Shown one piece after another: positions 1 through 10,931 of a stretch of DNA of 64,000 bases (positions are counted from its first letter, which is position 1; every line of letters starts with the position of its first letter). Below the pieces are notes generated by a model, which was not told the origin of the DNA, searched no databases, and saw nothing but the letters and a program-made list of their open reading frames with translations. Source of the DNA: Progne subis subis. Taxonomy: Eukaryota > Chordata > Aves > Passeriformes > Hirundinidae. The stretch covers positions 6,766,501 through 6,830,500 of the forward strand of contig JAKJHU010000024.1 in the NCBI GenBank assembly GCA_022316685.1, in the 5' to 3' direction. Position numbers and translations under genes: made by a program.

Positions 1-872
1 GGAAACCAAGTTTCTGAAGAGAGAAAACCCATAAACAATGGTCTCTGTCCACATTAATTCTACATCAGCTTTGACCTAAAGGATAACAACTGGCTCCCAA
101 CAGTGGCCCTAGGAGTTTAAAATTAAAAAATACCAGCCCTCAAATCCAAATGCTTTCAAGGACAGAGGCTGATGTGTACATGAGGGGTTATCCCCAGAGC
201 TACACAGAGTTCAGCTTCACTTCTTTGGGTGATGTTCTGCAGAAGGACTATGTCTCTCACTTGGACAGTACAGAGCTGGGCCAAGGGACAGCATCCAAAT
301 TACCCTGGTTCAATCACTGACAGATCTTACAGTGGTATATCCCTCAGTAATACAATTTCCATGCTAAAGATCTGTTCTGACCAATCTTCCATAGTGCTTG
401 ACTCTTTCCACAGAGCAGCTCCTCTGCAACTGCAAGAACCACTGGATTAATCTAAATACTGCTCCACTAGTCCAAATGATAGCAATTATCACTGAACTAC
501 TGCTCTGAAGCAATGTTCTGCCACTGTGACAATTCTATATTGTTTATAGTGAGAAGAAACGAAGGTCCTCGTTTTTAACAATTGCACTAAAAGCTGTCTC
601 CTTGTTACTTTAAGTACAAACATATCCTGTACCTACCACCATCTTTTAGCAAATAAAATGAGAAAGAACAAAACTCAAGTCCACATATGGAAGCAAAAGG
701 GAAATGTAGAAGACTCCCACAAGCAGGAAATAAAATTAAAATAGCAAGTAACTCAGCTGTGTAACAATGCTAGCCCACATTTTGTACACCAACACCAAGA
801 GGTTCCACATTTAAGAAGAGAACTTAGGAAATGGATAGCACTCACTCAAAAACACAAAAAGCATAGACTTAC
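1..872 (-). other. SLC44A3 intron 9, 3' part missing
   Basis: AT-rich intron. Only short chance reading frames were seen (for example plus 229-450). I looked on the minus strand for the next CTL exon and did not find it. No repeat recognised. Confidence 0.7.
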
Positions 873-1059
873 CTGCAGTTCCTAAGCTAAGTAGTACAGC
901 AACCCAAAATACCCAGAACACAATGAGAATCAGAAAGGTCCAGAGTGGTTGGAAGAGGAGGAAAGGAATTCTGCCAATGATTTTTCCAACAATTCGAAAG
1001 AGCTGTACAGTGAACTGAAGCCTCTTTCTTAGTACAAATATAAGGGAGAGCAGAACAAC
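873..1059 (-). CDS. SLC44A3: SLC44A3 exon 9 (last exon in window)
   Basis: The acceptor is CTGTAACAG and the donor GCAG|GTAAGT. It encodes residues 299-360: TM4 end, FVLRKRLQFTV, the amphipathic FRIVGKIIGRIP and the TM5 segment FLLFQPLWTFLILIVFWV, ending at LSLGTA. The next human residues (GAAQV...) were not found in bases 1-872, so exon 10 lies to the left. Confidence 0.96.
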
Positions 1060-4000
1060 CTGTTACAGGAAAAAAAAAGACAAATCGTTGGGAATGTGGG
1101 ACCAAAGGATACAGATTTCACAAAGACATGATAGCAAAGACATTTATACAATCTTACTACCCAATAGAAAATTCTCCCAAAACACTGCCTAAATTCTCAA
1201 AGGGCCTGTGGATTAAAATCTGGTTTCCTGCAGTAATTGCTGCTGTTTTTTAAACAAAATAGGATTCATAAAACTTTAATTCTTTAATGGAAGCAGTCTG
1301 TTTTGCAGTTATAGTAAACATAAATGTACATTACACACTGCACATAACTTTCAAGTACCCTGCATGTCATGAACTTTTAAACTTTCTTTCTACTCAGATC
1401 AGCTTGCCACTGTTCACTTTCACAATGGTAGGAGAGCCAGTCCTTTCCTGCAGTCCACAACCAAACTAATTTGAGAGCCATGTATGTATGGGAGCAAGGC
1501 AGACATAAAATGAAAACTTATTTAAATAAATTCTTGTCTTCCTAAAGTAAAAAACCCAATCTGCCAGTAAAAAAACGCTGAGTCAAAAAGCCCACAATAT
1601 CCCCAGCTCTTTGTATGTGACAAGGAACTATGAGCAGCAATTAAATGAGAGGTTGAAATCTCTAAAACAATAAATACAACCAGTGACAGTTGCTTCACTA
1701 GTTTTCTTGCCTACTCTAGAAAGAAGCCACCAGATCTGAAGAGAAGGATAACCTGCAGCAGTGGATGTTCCCACAGTTCTGCAACAGTCAGATGTACTGG
1801 AACACACAAGCATTCAAAGAAACTTTTTCTTACCTCTTTAATGTCAGCAGATGTAGAAAGATCATAACTTATAGAGGATGCAAAAAAAAATCTGATCTGT
1901 GACACATTTATATTTGTCACTGTAAACTGTCAGACTGTTCATATCTGGCAAATTCCATATGGATCTTACTCATCTCTAAGAGAACAGGACAATTGCTTTG
2001 ACAAATATCTCATGAAGTACAAATTGACTGTACCCTCAAATTGAACATCGTCTCCTTTTAACATTGCAACATCAGAGTGAAAAAATAAAGAAAAAATAAG
2101 AAGTTGCAAACCACACTCAGAGAAAAACAGAATTTAACCCCATAAATTGAGGTCTAGGTACTGCTGCCCATGTTTCACCGTCTCTTTCATTGTCTAAGAG
2201 CTGCCACCCCTTTCTCCTGCTGACAGGGTGGATAAATCCACAGATCTCATGTTCATACTCAGCCAGTGCCCCTGTGTTTATTTGACATGATCCTCCAGTG
2301 AGCTAATGTAGAACAAAATGAGGATGGAACACAATCCTTGCATTTTTACACCAACAACTAATGCTGTTTGTACAGGTTTGAAGTATGGCAAAGCTGACAA
2401 AGTTTTACAATGAAGATATAAAATTATTTTTGTAGTTTTGATGGGGACCTAAAAAATCTAGTTGGAACTACTGGATCTTTAAGGACCCTTCCAACCTGAA
2501 CCATTCTATGATTTTATTCTCATTTTCCAATTTGAAAATAATTAGGAATTATTTTTATTGTTGCAGAACCACTGTAGTTCAAGTTTTCAAGTTACAGCCT
2601 CTGCCATTGCTTAGGGTAAAATGCTACTTACAGTAACTATTGTTGAGAAGATGGCATATCCAAGTAGGAACTTTACATTTTCCTTTTCTGTTTCCAGTTC
2701 CGTGCTGGGATCATTCCTGTAGTCGTAATGGAGCCACCAGAGAACACCTGAGACAACTGAGCAGAGCAGCGTGAGGGCAGGCAGGGCACGCTGATGCCAG
2801 CCTGGCCTCCCTTCTGCTCTCCTGCCCTCCCCACTGCCCCACACTCAGCTCAGGAATAGTCAGTGAGCGAAGTGAGGCACAGGATCAGTGATCACAGAAA
2901 CTTCCCAGAGTTGCCTGTCAGCCTGAGGTAAAACCCCAGCAGAACATTGGGATTTCTTGCAGTTATCCTAAGGCTCAGGCATGTAATTTCATTGTGGAGA
3001 TACAAAGCCAGCTTTCATGGAATGACCAGCTTCTGCCAGACACATTCCTATGGTTCTCCCTTCCTAAAGCAGGCAGTAGAAGAGTTCACCAAGCATTCTT
3101 TGAAACACTAGCATTTTCACAAGTGCATTCATCTGCCAAAAGTAATGTTGTTTCTAGGCATCTATAAAAACAATAAACCTCACCATCATCCTAACACCCT
3201 GCAGCACAGCCAGACCTTGACACCAAAAGGCAAGCAGGCCTCAGCTTGGAAATGACTGTGGTAAGATGAAGGTTACTGTTTGTTCAGCTGCTAATCCTTC
3301 AGTGAAACAGTAAATATACTTACACAACAACCCAAATACAACCAGTGCAATCAGAGTATGGACGAGGAGGGTCTGAATGAATCTGAAGGCTAAAACCAGG
3401 ATCAAAGAGAAGGCTGAAAAATATATAAAATAAGTTTGAGTGTTACAACCCTTTTTATTTTAAATATAAATTCAGGGTTCTTGTAGAATTTTGGCTTTTA
3501 TTTTCAAACAGTAATCTTAAAAACAACAGCATTTAGTAAAGCTGGCAACCTTTTTAACATTTAAAGCACACAGTTACCTCTAATTTAAATAATAAGGCGC
3601 TTATAGCTGATATTTCATCATGGGAAATACTAGCATTTTAATAACATTTTATGTAAGAGCTAAGTTCAAGTATTCGTGCTGATGTAATTTTTTTCATCAG
3701 CAATTTCTTACAGTCCCCCAAAATGAGGTATATAACCATGTCACGGAACACAGAATCTGATAGAGATCTGCATTTCACCAGTCTATTAAATTCCTTTTGA
3801 TAAAAACTTGATCACTCTTCCTTAAAAATAACTCTGCCCAGAAAATATTAAAGAGTCCACTTTTGAATTAAACACATAGCCTTATAAGAAATATTTTAAC
3901 CTTTTAATTGAATATTATTATTCAGTTTTTACTTAGAACCTTACCTAGTGCAAGAACACTCAGTCCTATCACAGTATCTCTTCCTGCCAATATTCCACTT

Positions 4001-7000
4001 AGAATTCGTTGAAAAACATCCATTTCATTAACCATTCTTATTAGGACAGATGCATATTTGGAATAGTATTCAGGATTTTGTGGAACACATCGATTAAATA
4101 ATGGAAAGGGCTTACTGAAAGGTTAAAAACAAAAGTGATAAAAAATATTAGTTACTGGACAACCAGTTTAAAATTCACAGTGATCCATCCTGCCATTCTC
4201 CACAGGGAGCATTCTACTATAAAGAGTAGTTTTATGTATCATCTGCAAAATAAACTCCTAATAGTGTCATGCCTGGATCACTATACCAGAACAGATCCAT
4301 TCAAGATCAGACTGAGGAAAGAAATTATTAACCCTCCATTAACTGCCACCACCAGCACATAGCTCCTATTCCCATTCTAGTCTGCCTTCACCTGCTTTGC
4401 TCTCATGTGTTTATGTAAAAATAAAATTCATGCTAACATAGCTGTAACATATGCTGTTGTAGGCAATTCTAGATCACAAACACTCTGCACTGTTTTTATG
4501 ATATTTGAGGATTCTAGAAGCCACACCAAAACAATGCTCACAAGGTGCAAGTAATGACAGCAAATATTTATACAAAATTATTTGGCACCCCCAGCAAGCT
4601 TCTTGCATATATTTCTTGTCCCATTTTGGCAGTGCTGCCTTACAACAGTCAATGGCATACTCGTACCTGAAAAGGCCAGGTTTTGCTATCAACAAAAAAT
4701 ATTTCACTAACTAGATTTGCTTCTACTATGTAATATTACCGTGCAAGATGAATAATTTTGCCGAGTTCCTTGACAAACTGAAAAAGGCCTAGGAAAGTTG
4801 AGGAAATAAGTGAAACATGACATTTTTTCATCAATTTACGTGCTGTCCTTTCATCCACTGGATGTAATGTTTTCACATGCCTTCTACTCTCCTCACTTTG
4901 TTCTTCCATTTCCTGCTGTTCAGAGCAGTTGAGTTAGCTCTGCAAACACAGAGATTCCAATTCTCTGCTTTATTTTCATGACACAGTGGAACTTAAAATC
5001 ATGGGTTTAAGAATTTTGACTCACAAATGCCAGATTTGACAAAGACAGCAACATCCACAGATTTGTGCTTCAAGCCATCTGGCCATAAAATTATTCTGAT
5101 GGAAATTTCTGGGCTCAGGAGAAGAAGCAAAGCTGAAGACCACATCCTTGGCATTGAGGGAGAAAGCAAAACTGTGCAGGAGCTAAATTGTTCCTCATAT
5201 GGAGTGCTTTTTCCTAATTTGGAGGGGGAAAATTCTCTAAAGGGTAGAGGAATGGAAGGAATGCAGTTCTTGTTTATTCTGTGGAACAAGACACTGGCAT
5301 GTTCACAGGCACATAAAAGATCTTGCAAGGATATGTGGACAAAAATTAAAAAAAAAAAAAAACCAAAGCAAAACCATCCTGTCTGTGAAGCATCAAGCCA
5401 AACACAAAATGTGAGAAAGTAACAATGCATAAGAAGATATTTGGACTCAAGGAGGTTGTGAAGTACCCAGTCATCCTTACCTTGGTGGAACTGGCAGTGT
5501 GGGACACAGCTGAGCTGCCTTTGGATTTAGTGTGTAACTGGAAACATTCAGGTTGTAAACGCAAAGAAAAGAACCTAAAAAAGAAAATGATAAAGAAAAA
5601 AACCAAAAAACCTCAGGATTAGTAAAAACTTGAGAGAAAAAACACATGAATATATTTGTTTGCACTTCTGATTTGATCCCTTAGCAGGCCATTTTCATCC
5701 CTGATATTCCAGTGGGAATGTGAATAACAAATTAGGTAGTCAAGTAAATCTAAACCAATCTCCGCAGAATCTTTATCTTCTAGACCTAACTACAGAAACT
5801 ATTTCTGTTCCTGGAGGGCAGGCACGTTGTTCCACAGTGCCATACTTGGCTACTAATCCTTGCTTACTAGGAAAAGAGAAAAACCTGAAACAATGGAAGC
5901 TACAATAGAACTAGGCCCTCCTGAGTTAGAATAGAATATATATATATACACACACACATATTTATCTGTCTATATATATCTCCAGAAAACTACCTTGTGC
6001 TGGGATCTAGGTGAAATATTACCAGGTACTCTGCTAACAACACTCTGCTCCATTAGACAGCACTTCAGGGAAAGAAAGGCTGGATACATCCCAGCCATTC
6101 AAAATGCAAGACCTCTCTCTGCCTTGATATAAACATGCAAGCAGTTTTATCTGGAATTTGATGTAATTATGTTTAGTTAGACTGAAAATACTTACATAAT
6201 CTCACAAGTGTTTACAGCTTTCAGCACATACAAAATTATGTTAAAACAAATTAAATTAAAACAAATATTGTAAATTTAAATAACAATCCCTGCCAAATAA
6301 AACATCAAAAAACCCCAAAAAGAATGGGATACTGACCTCCAACAAAAATAGCCATTAATATTCATATGGTCTGAAGTTTATACATACCCCATGAAATAAG
6401 GCTTAGGCTACAGATTATTTTATTTACATGTAAGAGATGAATAAACCGGACCCTCTTTGACAACAGCTACTTCCGACAGCATTTTCATCTTGAACAGAAT
6501 CAAATAAACTTTCTAGGTATGTCCTGGTTTTGCTGGGGAGTGAGTGGCTGTGTGATACTTCGTTGCTAGCTGGGATTAAACAACAAAATGGAATAGCAAA
6601 CATTGGGATCTGATGTCTAGAGGGCTAAATCCACTTTTGTCTTTATGGAATTAATAATTCCACCATAGTTTTAATTACATTTAAAGGAATAAATTAGACA
6701 AGAGTCTCAAACAGCATATGAACTCTGGTCACCTACTAGCACCCCCACCAAGCTTCACTAGTTCATTCTCAGCAGTCAGTTTTCTGCTACATAATCTCAG
6801 CACAGTGCAGGAATTATTGAACAACTTTCTAATTTGTATAAGAGAGCTGTAACATTTCTAGAAACTATGGTTTTGAAATAAAGCAGAAACAAGACATTTT
6901 ATTTTCTGTTACCATGAACTCTTCAGGAAATTAATGGTAAGATATGACTCCCTAGTGTAAGAAACATAATAAAAACAAAGTGGAAGCTGCTCAACACTTC

Positions 7001-10000
7001 TGCAGACACACTAAGGTACTCATATTCCCTGTGGCACACCATTATTCCTTGCAAAACTCTGGAGATCTTCCAAAGAGTTGAGCTGCTGTTGTGGACAACT
7101 TGACACACACAAGGAAACTGAACTGATTTTAAGGCTCTGCGTTTCCAGGCTGCATGAATTCAGAAAGAACACATACCTAGAAAGGAAAAAAAAAAAAAAA
7201 TCCTCTTCTCAAAAAACAAGCCTTCTTGGTTTTTTTATAAGTTTAAATTCTGAACCTTCTTTCCATCTCTTTAAAGTGCTACAAAGCAAGTGAAACTTTT
7301 TCCAAAGGAGTCAGTGGGTCAACTGGGTACTTCAATGTGCAACATCCTTAAGTAGAAAGATTTGCCCTATAGAATCACTGTCTCTTTGGCTGAGGTTCCA
7401 TTTAACATCCTCTTTAAGAAGGCAGCTGCATAAAGCATAACAATACAGCACCTTTTCTAATTCTATCTTTTTAATTTCACTCACTCTTTTGCACTATTCC
7501 CAACTTTTTTGCCTTTCAATACCACAGTGTATAGATACACAGATGTAGATGACTGACAGCTAGAAGATGCGCATTTTACTACGTTCAAACATTTGATTTA
7601 TTTAGACATCATCTGATGTACTTACTTTTTATTAGTCATGTCCAATCCAGAAAGATTTGCCCCTTCTACAGGAGTGTTCTTCCGACCACATATGTTCCCA
7701 AAGCTGTCATATCCAAGCACAAGTCTTTCTGCAGCACCAGCCACCACAGCATAGCCACTTATAAACACCTGTTAAAATAGTTTTTTAATGTGAAAGCATG
7801 CTACCATAGCTTTTCCTTCCCATTCAATAAATACTCCTTTAAAGTCTTACATTTTTTTCCTTCTGGTTGCAAACAGTTAAATCTAAAATTCACCCCTCTG
7901 CACAAGGCCAGAACAAGTCATATGGGCAAGTTTAGCCCTTCTGCTTCCTTAGAGCTTTCCCTCATCTCTTGTTGAAGGCATATAAATTAAGCAGAATATA
8001 AATTATTATATTAATATAAATTAAGCAGAATAATACAGGAGAAGAAAGATAGAGGTTCTGATTAAAATAAGAGGAAAACATTACTAAGGTGCTAAACACT
8101 GTCCCTAGTGATGTTCATGTGTGTCACTAGGCAAGATCACTCAAATGGTGACTTTTCATGTGCTCACTGTATCTCATTTTACAGGGTGACCTTCAAGACA
8201 CACTTAGCTGAGAACTGCTACCATGATGGGCCCTTGAAGCTGCTAGCAAATCTAATCAGGAGTATTTTTAAACAAAAAATATAGTTAAAATGAAGATTAC
8301 CTGAAGTCTCAGGAAGGAGCACTCTTTAATGCATGTGGGAAAACCTGGGGAAAGCCACACTGTGCATTTAGGTGACACTGCCCTGACCTTTTAGTTGTTC
8401 TGCTGTCAGATCAAAGTTCCAGTAGATCATCTTCATGTAAAGCCCAGAGGCAGCTAAATACCTCTGCTGGCCAAGTAGCAGCAATCCTTAGTCAAAATAA
8501 AACATCTTGTCTAGGAATACAGCTTAAACCCTCCTATACATCATGAGGACCAAAACAATCCTTGGACAGAACCTTTGCAAGTGCCAAGAGGCAGCAATTC
8601 TTCTGTGAAACTGGTGAAGTCATGGGGATTACCTTACCCAAGGCTTATCACCCCATCGCTCCAGCTACGGAAGAACTCAGTGATGCAAGCTTCTCCTCTG
8701 TCCCACGGGGTGCAAGCCTCATTTCACACACACCAAGGACAATCACTAAGCTCTGTGGCTATGTGCCAACTGCTGGCAGCAGCAGGACATCTCTGTCCCA
8801 CATTAACCACTGCTGCTTTGAATGAACGTGGCTGAGTATCGGCTGTGCTCGAGACAGACTGCACACATCAGATCCATTCTTACTTAAGCTTTAGAGCCAT
8901 TATTTGTTTTTCCTGCTTTTAGGACTTGTGACTAAAGATTGGATCTGGACAAAAACATGTCTCACACAGAAACATGTACAAATGTGGTTCTTTTGTCCTG
9001 GAGAGCAATATCATTTTTACTTATAGTAGGCTCTTATTTTGCACTCTTAACTAGTTCAGAATTTTAAAAAACTTTTTAACATAACAGGCATGTTAATGCT
9101 GTCTCAATAGGATATCTTTATAGAGACTCCTCAATTCAAATTAACATACTACTTGTGGATGTGATTTGTTACAAAACCAAAATACTTCCAGATCCAGTTT
9201 GTTTGCAGAGCAACTATTTGTTAATAATTAAAATGTTCTCAAAAGGAAAACAAAAAATAAGCTGGCACTGTAACTCAACTGAAACAGCCTTCTGACATTC
9301 CCTCTAAATATGGGCATTACAGGTCCACTTTATAGGTAATTTTCTATTTATTTAGGCACAGAATGCTGTATAAAAGCCATAAATATTGTTAAGCAACAGA
9401 GTAATAGCTGCAGGGGTGTATCTACACATGGCCATGATACCCATTTCCACAGAGCTATTAATGTGATTTCATTTTTTTTTTTTTACTGTGTGAACAAATT
9501 AGTGTCATAACATTTTCTTCAATGTTTTAAAAATAAGACCAAACATGAGAAAACAAATACATGTATGCAATAACTATTTCACAGAAAGTGAGCAATAAAA
9601 ACAGTGAGACAAACCAAACAAAAATCCTAAATCCTTACCATTTGACAGGTTTCATCTGTGGCATCCCCTCCACTGATCAAAGCACTAAGCATTAGACAGC
9701 AGGTAAAAAAACCCTATCCTGCTCACAAAGTTCACCATCCATTTTTGCAGTATTCAAAATGTGTAGGTAATATTCTGCATCAGCTTCCATTTAAAAAGTT
9801 ACTATTACATGGAATTAAAAAGTTTATTTATGAGAATCCTGAGTAGACTAAGACATACCATTAAAAACCCCATTCGAGCTCCAGAAAGGCAAAGCCTTCT
9901 CCCAAAAGCTTGCACTCTTTTCTAAGACAGTGACTTAATGTAGCATCAGATGGACACATGTTGCAAGATATCAAGGCTACAACGAATAAGTAGAATAAAG

Positions 10001-10631
10001 AGCCCAGTCAGAGCCGGGACTGATTTAAAAAACAAACAAACAAACCAAACCAAAAATAAATAAATAAAAAACCCCACCACCGAGCCCTGTGTAAGCGTAT
10101 GGGCAGAACTTCGAAGTGTGACAGACACCACAATAAAGCACTGCACCACCACGAAGGTAAGATCCTCCTGGGCAATCCCAGGGACCTGTGCCTGTGACAA
10201 TTTGAGTTTAGATTTAGCGTAACACTATGCAGAACCCCATTAACTTTTGCTCTGATTAGTCCTCCCAGGCAACAAACAAACAAACATGCGTGCTTACCAA
10301 ACCAGCCCAGAAAAGACAGAAGAGGAGCAGCCAGAGGGTGTCCGTGCACTTTCTGTAAATGACCGGTCTCCATTCCTGTCGTTCAGAAATACTATCTCCA
10401 GTGTCCTGAATAGAGAAAAGTCCAAGAAAACAACAGAACAAACTTCCCGTGAAATTAACTCAAGTTCCAAAGGGCGGGAATTTCAGCAAGCGCGTAACTC
10501 CTGACTCTCAGCGCCGACCACCCGGCAGCTCTCTGCCGTGGCGCGGTGCGCTGCCCCGCTGTGTCCCCGCGGCTGTCCCGGGCACGCTCCGGCCCGGCGC
10601 TCACCTGCGGCCGGCCCCCGCGCCGCTCCAT
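873..10631 (-). CDS. SLC44A3: SLC44A3, choline transporter-like protein 3 (5' nine coding exons; partial)
   Basis: Join of nine minus-strand exons (27, 108, 143, 137, 94, 170, 90, 125 and 187 nt) giving 360 residues plus one base; the 3' half is beyond base 1. All introns are GT-AG and all phases fit. Family members are multi-pass membrane proteins of the CTL/SLC44 group; CTL1 and CTL2 transport choline, while the substrate of CTL3 is less well established. Seen in order: a short cytoplasmic N-terminus with the family motif EWRPVIYRKCTD (residues 20-31), TM1 (about 33-58), a large extracellular loop (about 60-205) with several Cys and possible N-glycosylation sites (N83, N138, N148), then TM2 (about 215-236), TM3 (about 240-265), TM4 (about 287-308) and TM5 (about 335-358). 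Recognition rests on close resemblance to human CTL3, especially GVLWWLHYDY and FLLFQPLWTF. The N-terminus has the human length: the conserved W is residue 21 in both. Odd point: a loop Cys conserved in human CTL1 and CTL3 is Tyr here. Confidence 0.95.
1060..2631 (-). other. SLC44A3 intron 8
   Basis: GT-AG intron between exons 8 and 9. It contains a short CR1 3' end at 2461-2514, listed separately. The remainder is unremarkable AT-rich sequence. Confidence 0.85.
2461..2514 (+). repeat. CR1 LINE 3'-end fragment
   Basis: Contains the CR1 tail pattern: a 'GGATCTTTAAGGACCCTTCC' block, then AACCTGAACCATTCTATGAT. Only about 50 bases remain, as is normal for heavily 5'-truncated CR1 copies. It lies in intron 8, antisense to SLC44A3. 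Confidence 0.8.
2632..2756 (-). CDS. SLC44A3: SLC44A3 exon 8
   Basis: The acceptor is CTCTGCTCAG and the donor ACT|GTAAGT. It encodes residues 257-298, with GVLWWLHYDYRND, an acidic stretch ELETEKEN and the beginning of TM4. It is nearly collinear with human CTL3 over its whole length. Confidence 0.96.
2757..3323 (-). other. SLC44A3 intron 7
   Basis: Intron with moderately GC-rich sequence next to exon 8. No gene or repeat recognised. Confidence 0.8.
3324..3413 (-). CDS. SLC44A3: SLC44A3 exon 7
   Basis: The acceptor is TTTTTCAG and the donor TTGT|GTAAGT. It encodes residues 227-256: the end of TM2, the loop FRFIQTLLVH (human FRFITTLLVH), and the start of TM3. Confidence 0.95.
3414..3944 (-). 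other. SLC44A3 intron 6
   Basis: AT-rich intron, no recognised element. Confidence 0.8.
3945..4114 (-). CDS. SLC44A3: SLC44A3 exon 6
   Basis: The acceptor is AACCTTTCAG and the donor CTAG|GTAAGG. It encodes Ser170 to Leu226: PFPLFNRCVPQNPEYYSKYA, then the membrane-proximal RILSGILAGRDTVIGLSVLAL leading into TM2. The human PECYS is PEYYS here, so a loop Cys is lost while the RC of FNRCVP is kept. Confidence 0.95.
4115..5480 (-). other. SLC44A3 intron 5
   Basis: Intron holding an unassigned 57-codon minus-strand reading frame at 4736-4909 (see findings) and an A14 tract near 5349. Overlapping frames on both strands at 4999-5430 show no recognisable product. Confidence 0.75.
5481..5574 (-). 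CDS. SLC44A3: SLC44A3 exon 5
   Basis: The acceptor is TTTTTAG and the donor CCAAG|GTAAGG. It encodes residues 139-169 plus two bases: SFLCVYNLN, a possible glycosylation site N-V-S at 148-150, and LCPTLPVPP, which matches human LCPRLPVPP almost exactly. It lies in the extracellular loop. Confidence 0.95.
5575..7039 (-). other. SLC44A3 intron 4
   Basis: AT-rich intron with a short (TA)n/(CA)n stretch around 5936-5960. No gene or recognised transposon. Confidence 0.8.
7040..7176 (-). CDS. SLC44A3: SLC44A3 exon 4
   Basis: The acceptor (TTTCTAG) follows a strong pyrimidine tract; the donor is the weaker G|GTGTGC. It encodes most of residues 93-138, including YVFFLNSCSLE and the Cys pair LCVSSCP seen in CTL proteins. 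The phase (one base, then Gly139) fits exon 5 and gives the NNGSF junction, aligning with human TSGSF. Confidence 0.9.
7177..7625 (-). other. SLC44A3 intron 3
   Basis: Short intron. The A-rich tract at 7185-7200 is the complement of the pyrimidine tract of the exon 4 acceptor. Confidence 0.8.
7626..7768 (-). CDS. SLC44A3: SLC44A3 exon 3
   Basis: The acceptor is TATTTTAACAG and the donor AAAAA|GTAAGT. It encodes residues 46-92 plus two bases of Lys93: the end of TM1 (VFISGYAVVAGAA) and the start of the extracellular loop with the family motif GYDSFGNICG. N83 lies in an N-L-S sequon. Confidence 0.95.
7769..10297 (-). other. SLC44A3 intron 2
   Basis: The longest intron in the window. It holds a less AT-rich patch at about 8560-8860 with chance plus-strand frames, a T12 run near 9473, and an (AAAC)/(AAAT)-type tract at about 10027-10075. 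No gene recognised. Confidence 0.8.
10298..10405 (-). CDS. SLC44A3: SLC44A3 exon 2
   Basis: The acceptor is TTCTCTATTCAG and the donor TTG|GTAAGC. It encodes residues 10-45 (phase 0 to 0): the cytoplasmic tail with EWRPVIYRKCTDTLWLL and the first half of TM1. This is the exon that identifies the gene as SLC44A3 rather than SLC44A1. Confidence 0.95.
10605..10631 (-). CDS. SLC44A3: SLC44A3 exon 1, coding part with start codon
   Basis: The ATG is at 10631-10629 and nine codons (MERRGGRPQ) run to a consensus donor (CAG|GTGAGC). The exon ends in phase 0, matching exon 2. The 5'UTR extends upstream into the CpG island; its start cannot be fixed by eye. This start was chosen because it is in frame, ends at a canonical donor and places the conserved EWRP motif where it lies in human CTL3. 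The first nine residues themselves are not conserved with human. Confidence 0.85.
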
Positions 10632-10829
10632 GGCCGCGCTCTCCGGGCCGGGCCGGGCCGTGCTCCGCGGGGGCGGGCCCGGGGCGCAGCGGGCTCGGCG
10701 GGGCTCGGCTGCCCGGGGCTCGGCCGCAGCGGCGCGGGGCCGAGCCGGGCCGGGCGGGGCGCCCAGTGGCACCGCCGGCGGCTCCGCCCGCCGCTGTGGC
10801 CGGGCTCTGGCCGTCGCCGCGGGGCCGGC

Positions 10830-10844
10830 GGGAGGGAGGGAGGG
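10830..10844 (+). promoter_or_regulatory. Perfect G-quadruplex motif in the SLC44A3 promoter
   Basis: Four GGG runs separated by single A bases, about 200 bp upstream of the start codon, on the strand opposite to SLC44A3. Runs with one-base loops are the most stable quadruplex class in vitro. A role here is inference. Confidence 0.7.
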
Positions 10845-10931
10845 AGCGGCATCGCTGCCCCGGGGCGCTCCGCTCACGGGAGAGGCCCTCGGGGGCTCCG
10901 GCAGCTCCTCCACAGCCGCGGGTTTCTATGG

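Larger units (their letters stand above)
10470..10930 (-). promoter_or_regulatory. CpG island and probable SLC44A3 promoter
   Basis: Dense CpG, GC boxes (GGGCGGG) and strong contrast with AT-rich flanks, covering exon 1 and the start of intron 1. A TATA-like ATATAAA on the minus strand at about 10953-10961 would place a start near 10.93 kb and a 5'UTR of about 300 bases. CpG-island promoters often have dispersed starts, so this is only one option. CpG islands also often fire in both directions; human has a divergent antisense transcript here (SLC44A3-AS1). The long ORFs in both strands of this block are a by-product of few stop codons in GC-rich DNA. Confidence 0.85.

Noticed and set aside
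4474..4714. Overlapping 77- and 69-codon frames on opposite strands
   Set aside because: No homology recognised and no fit to SLC44A3 exon order or phase.
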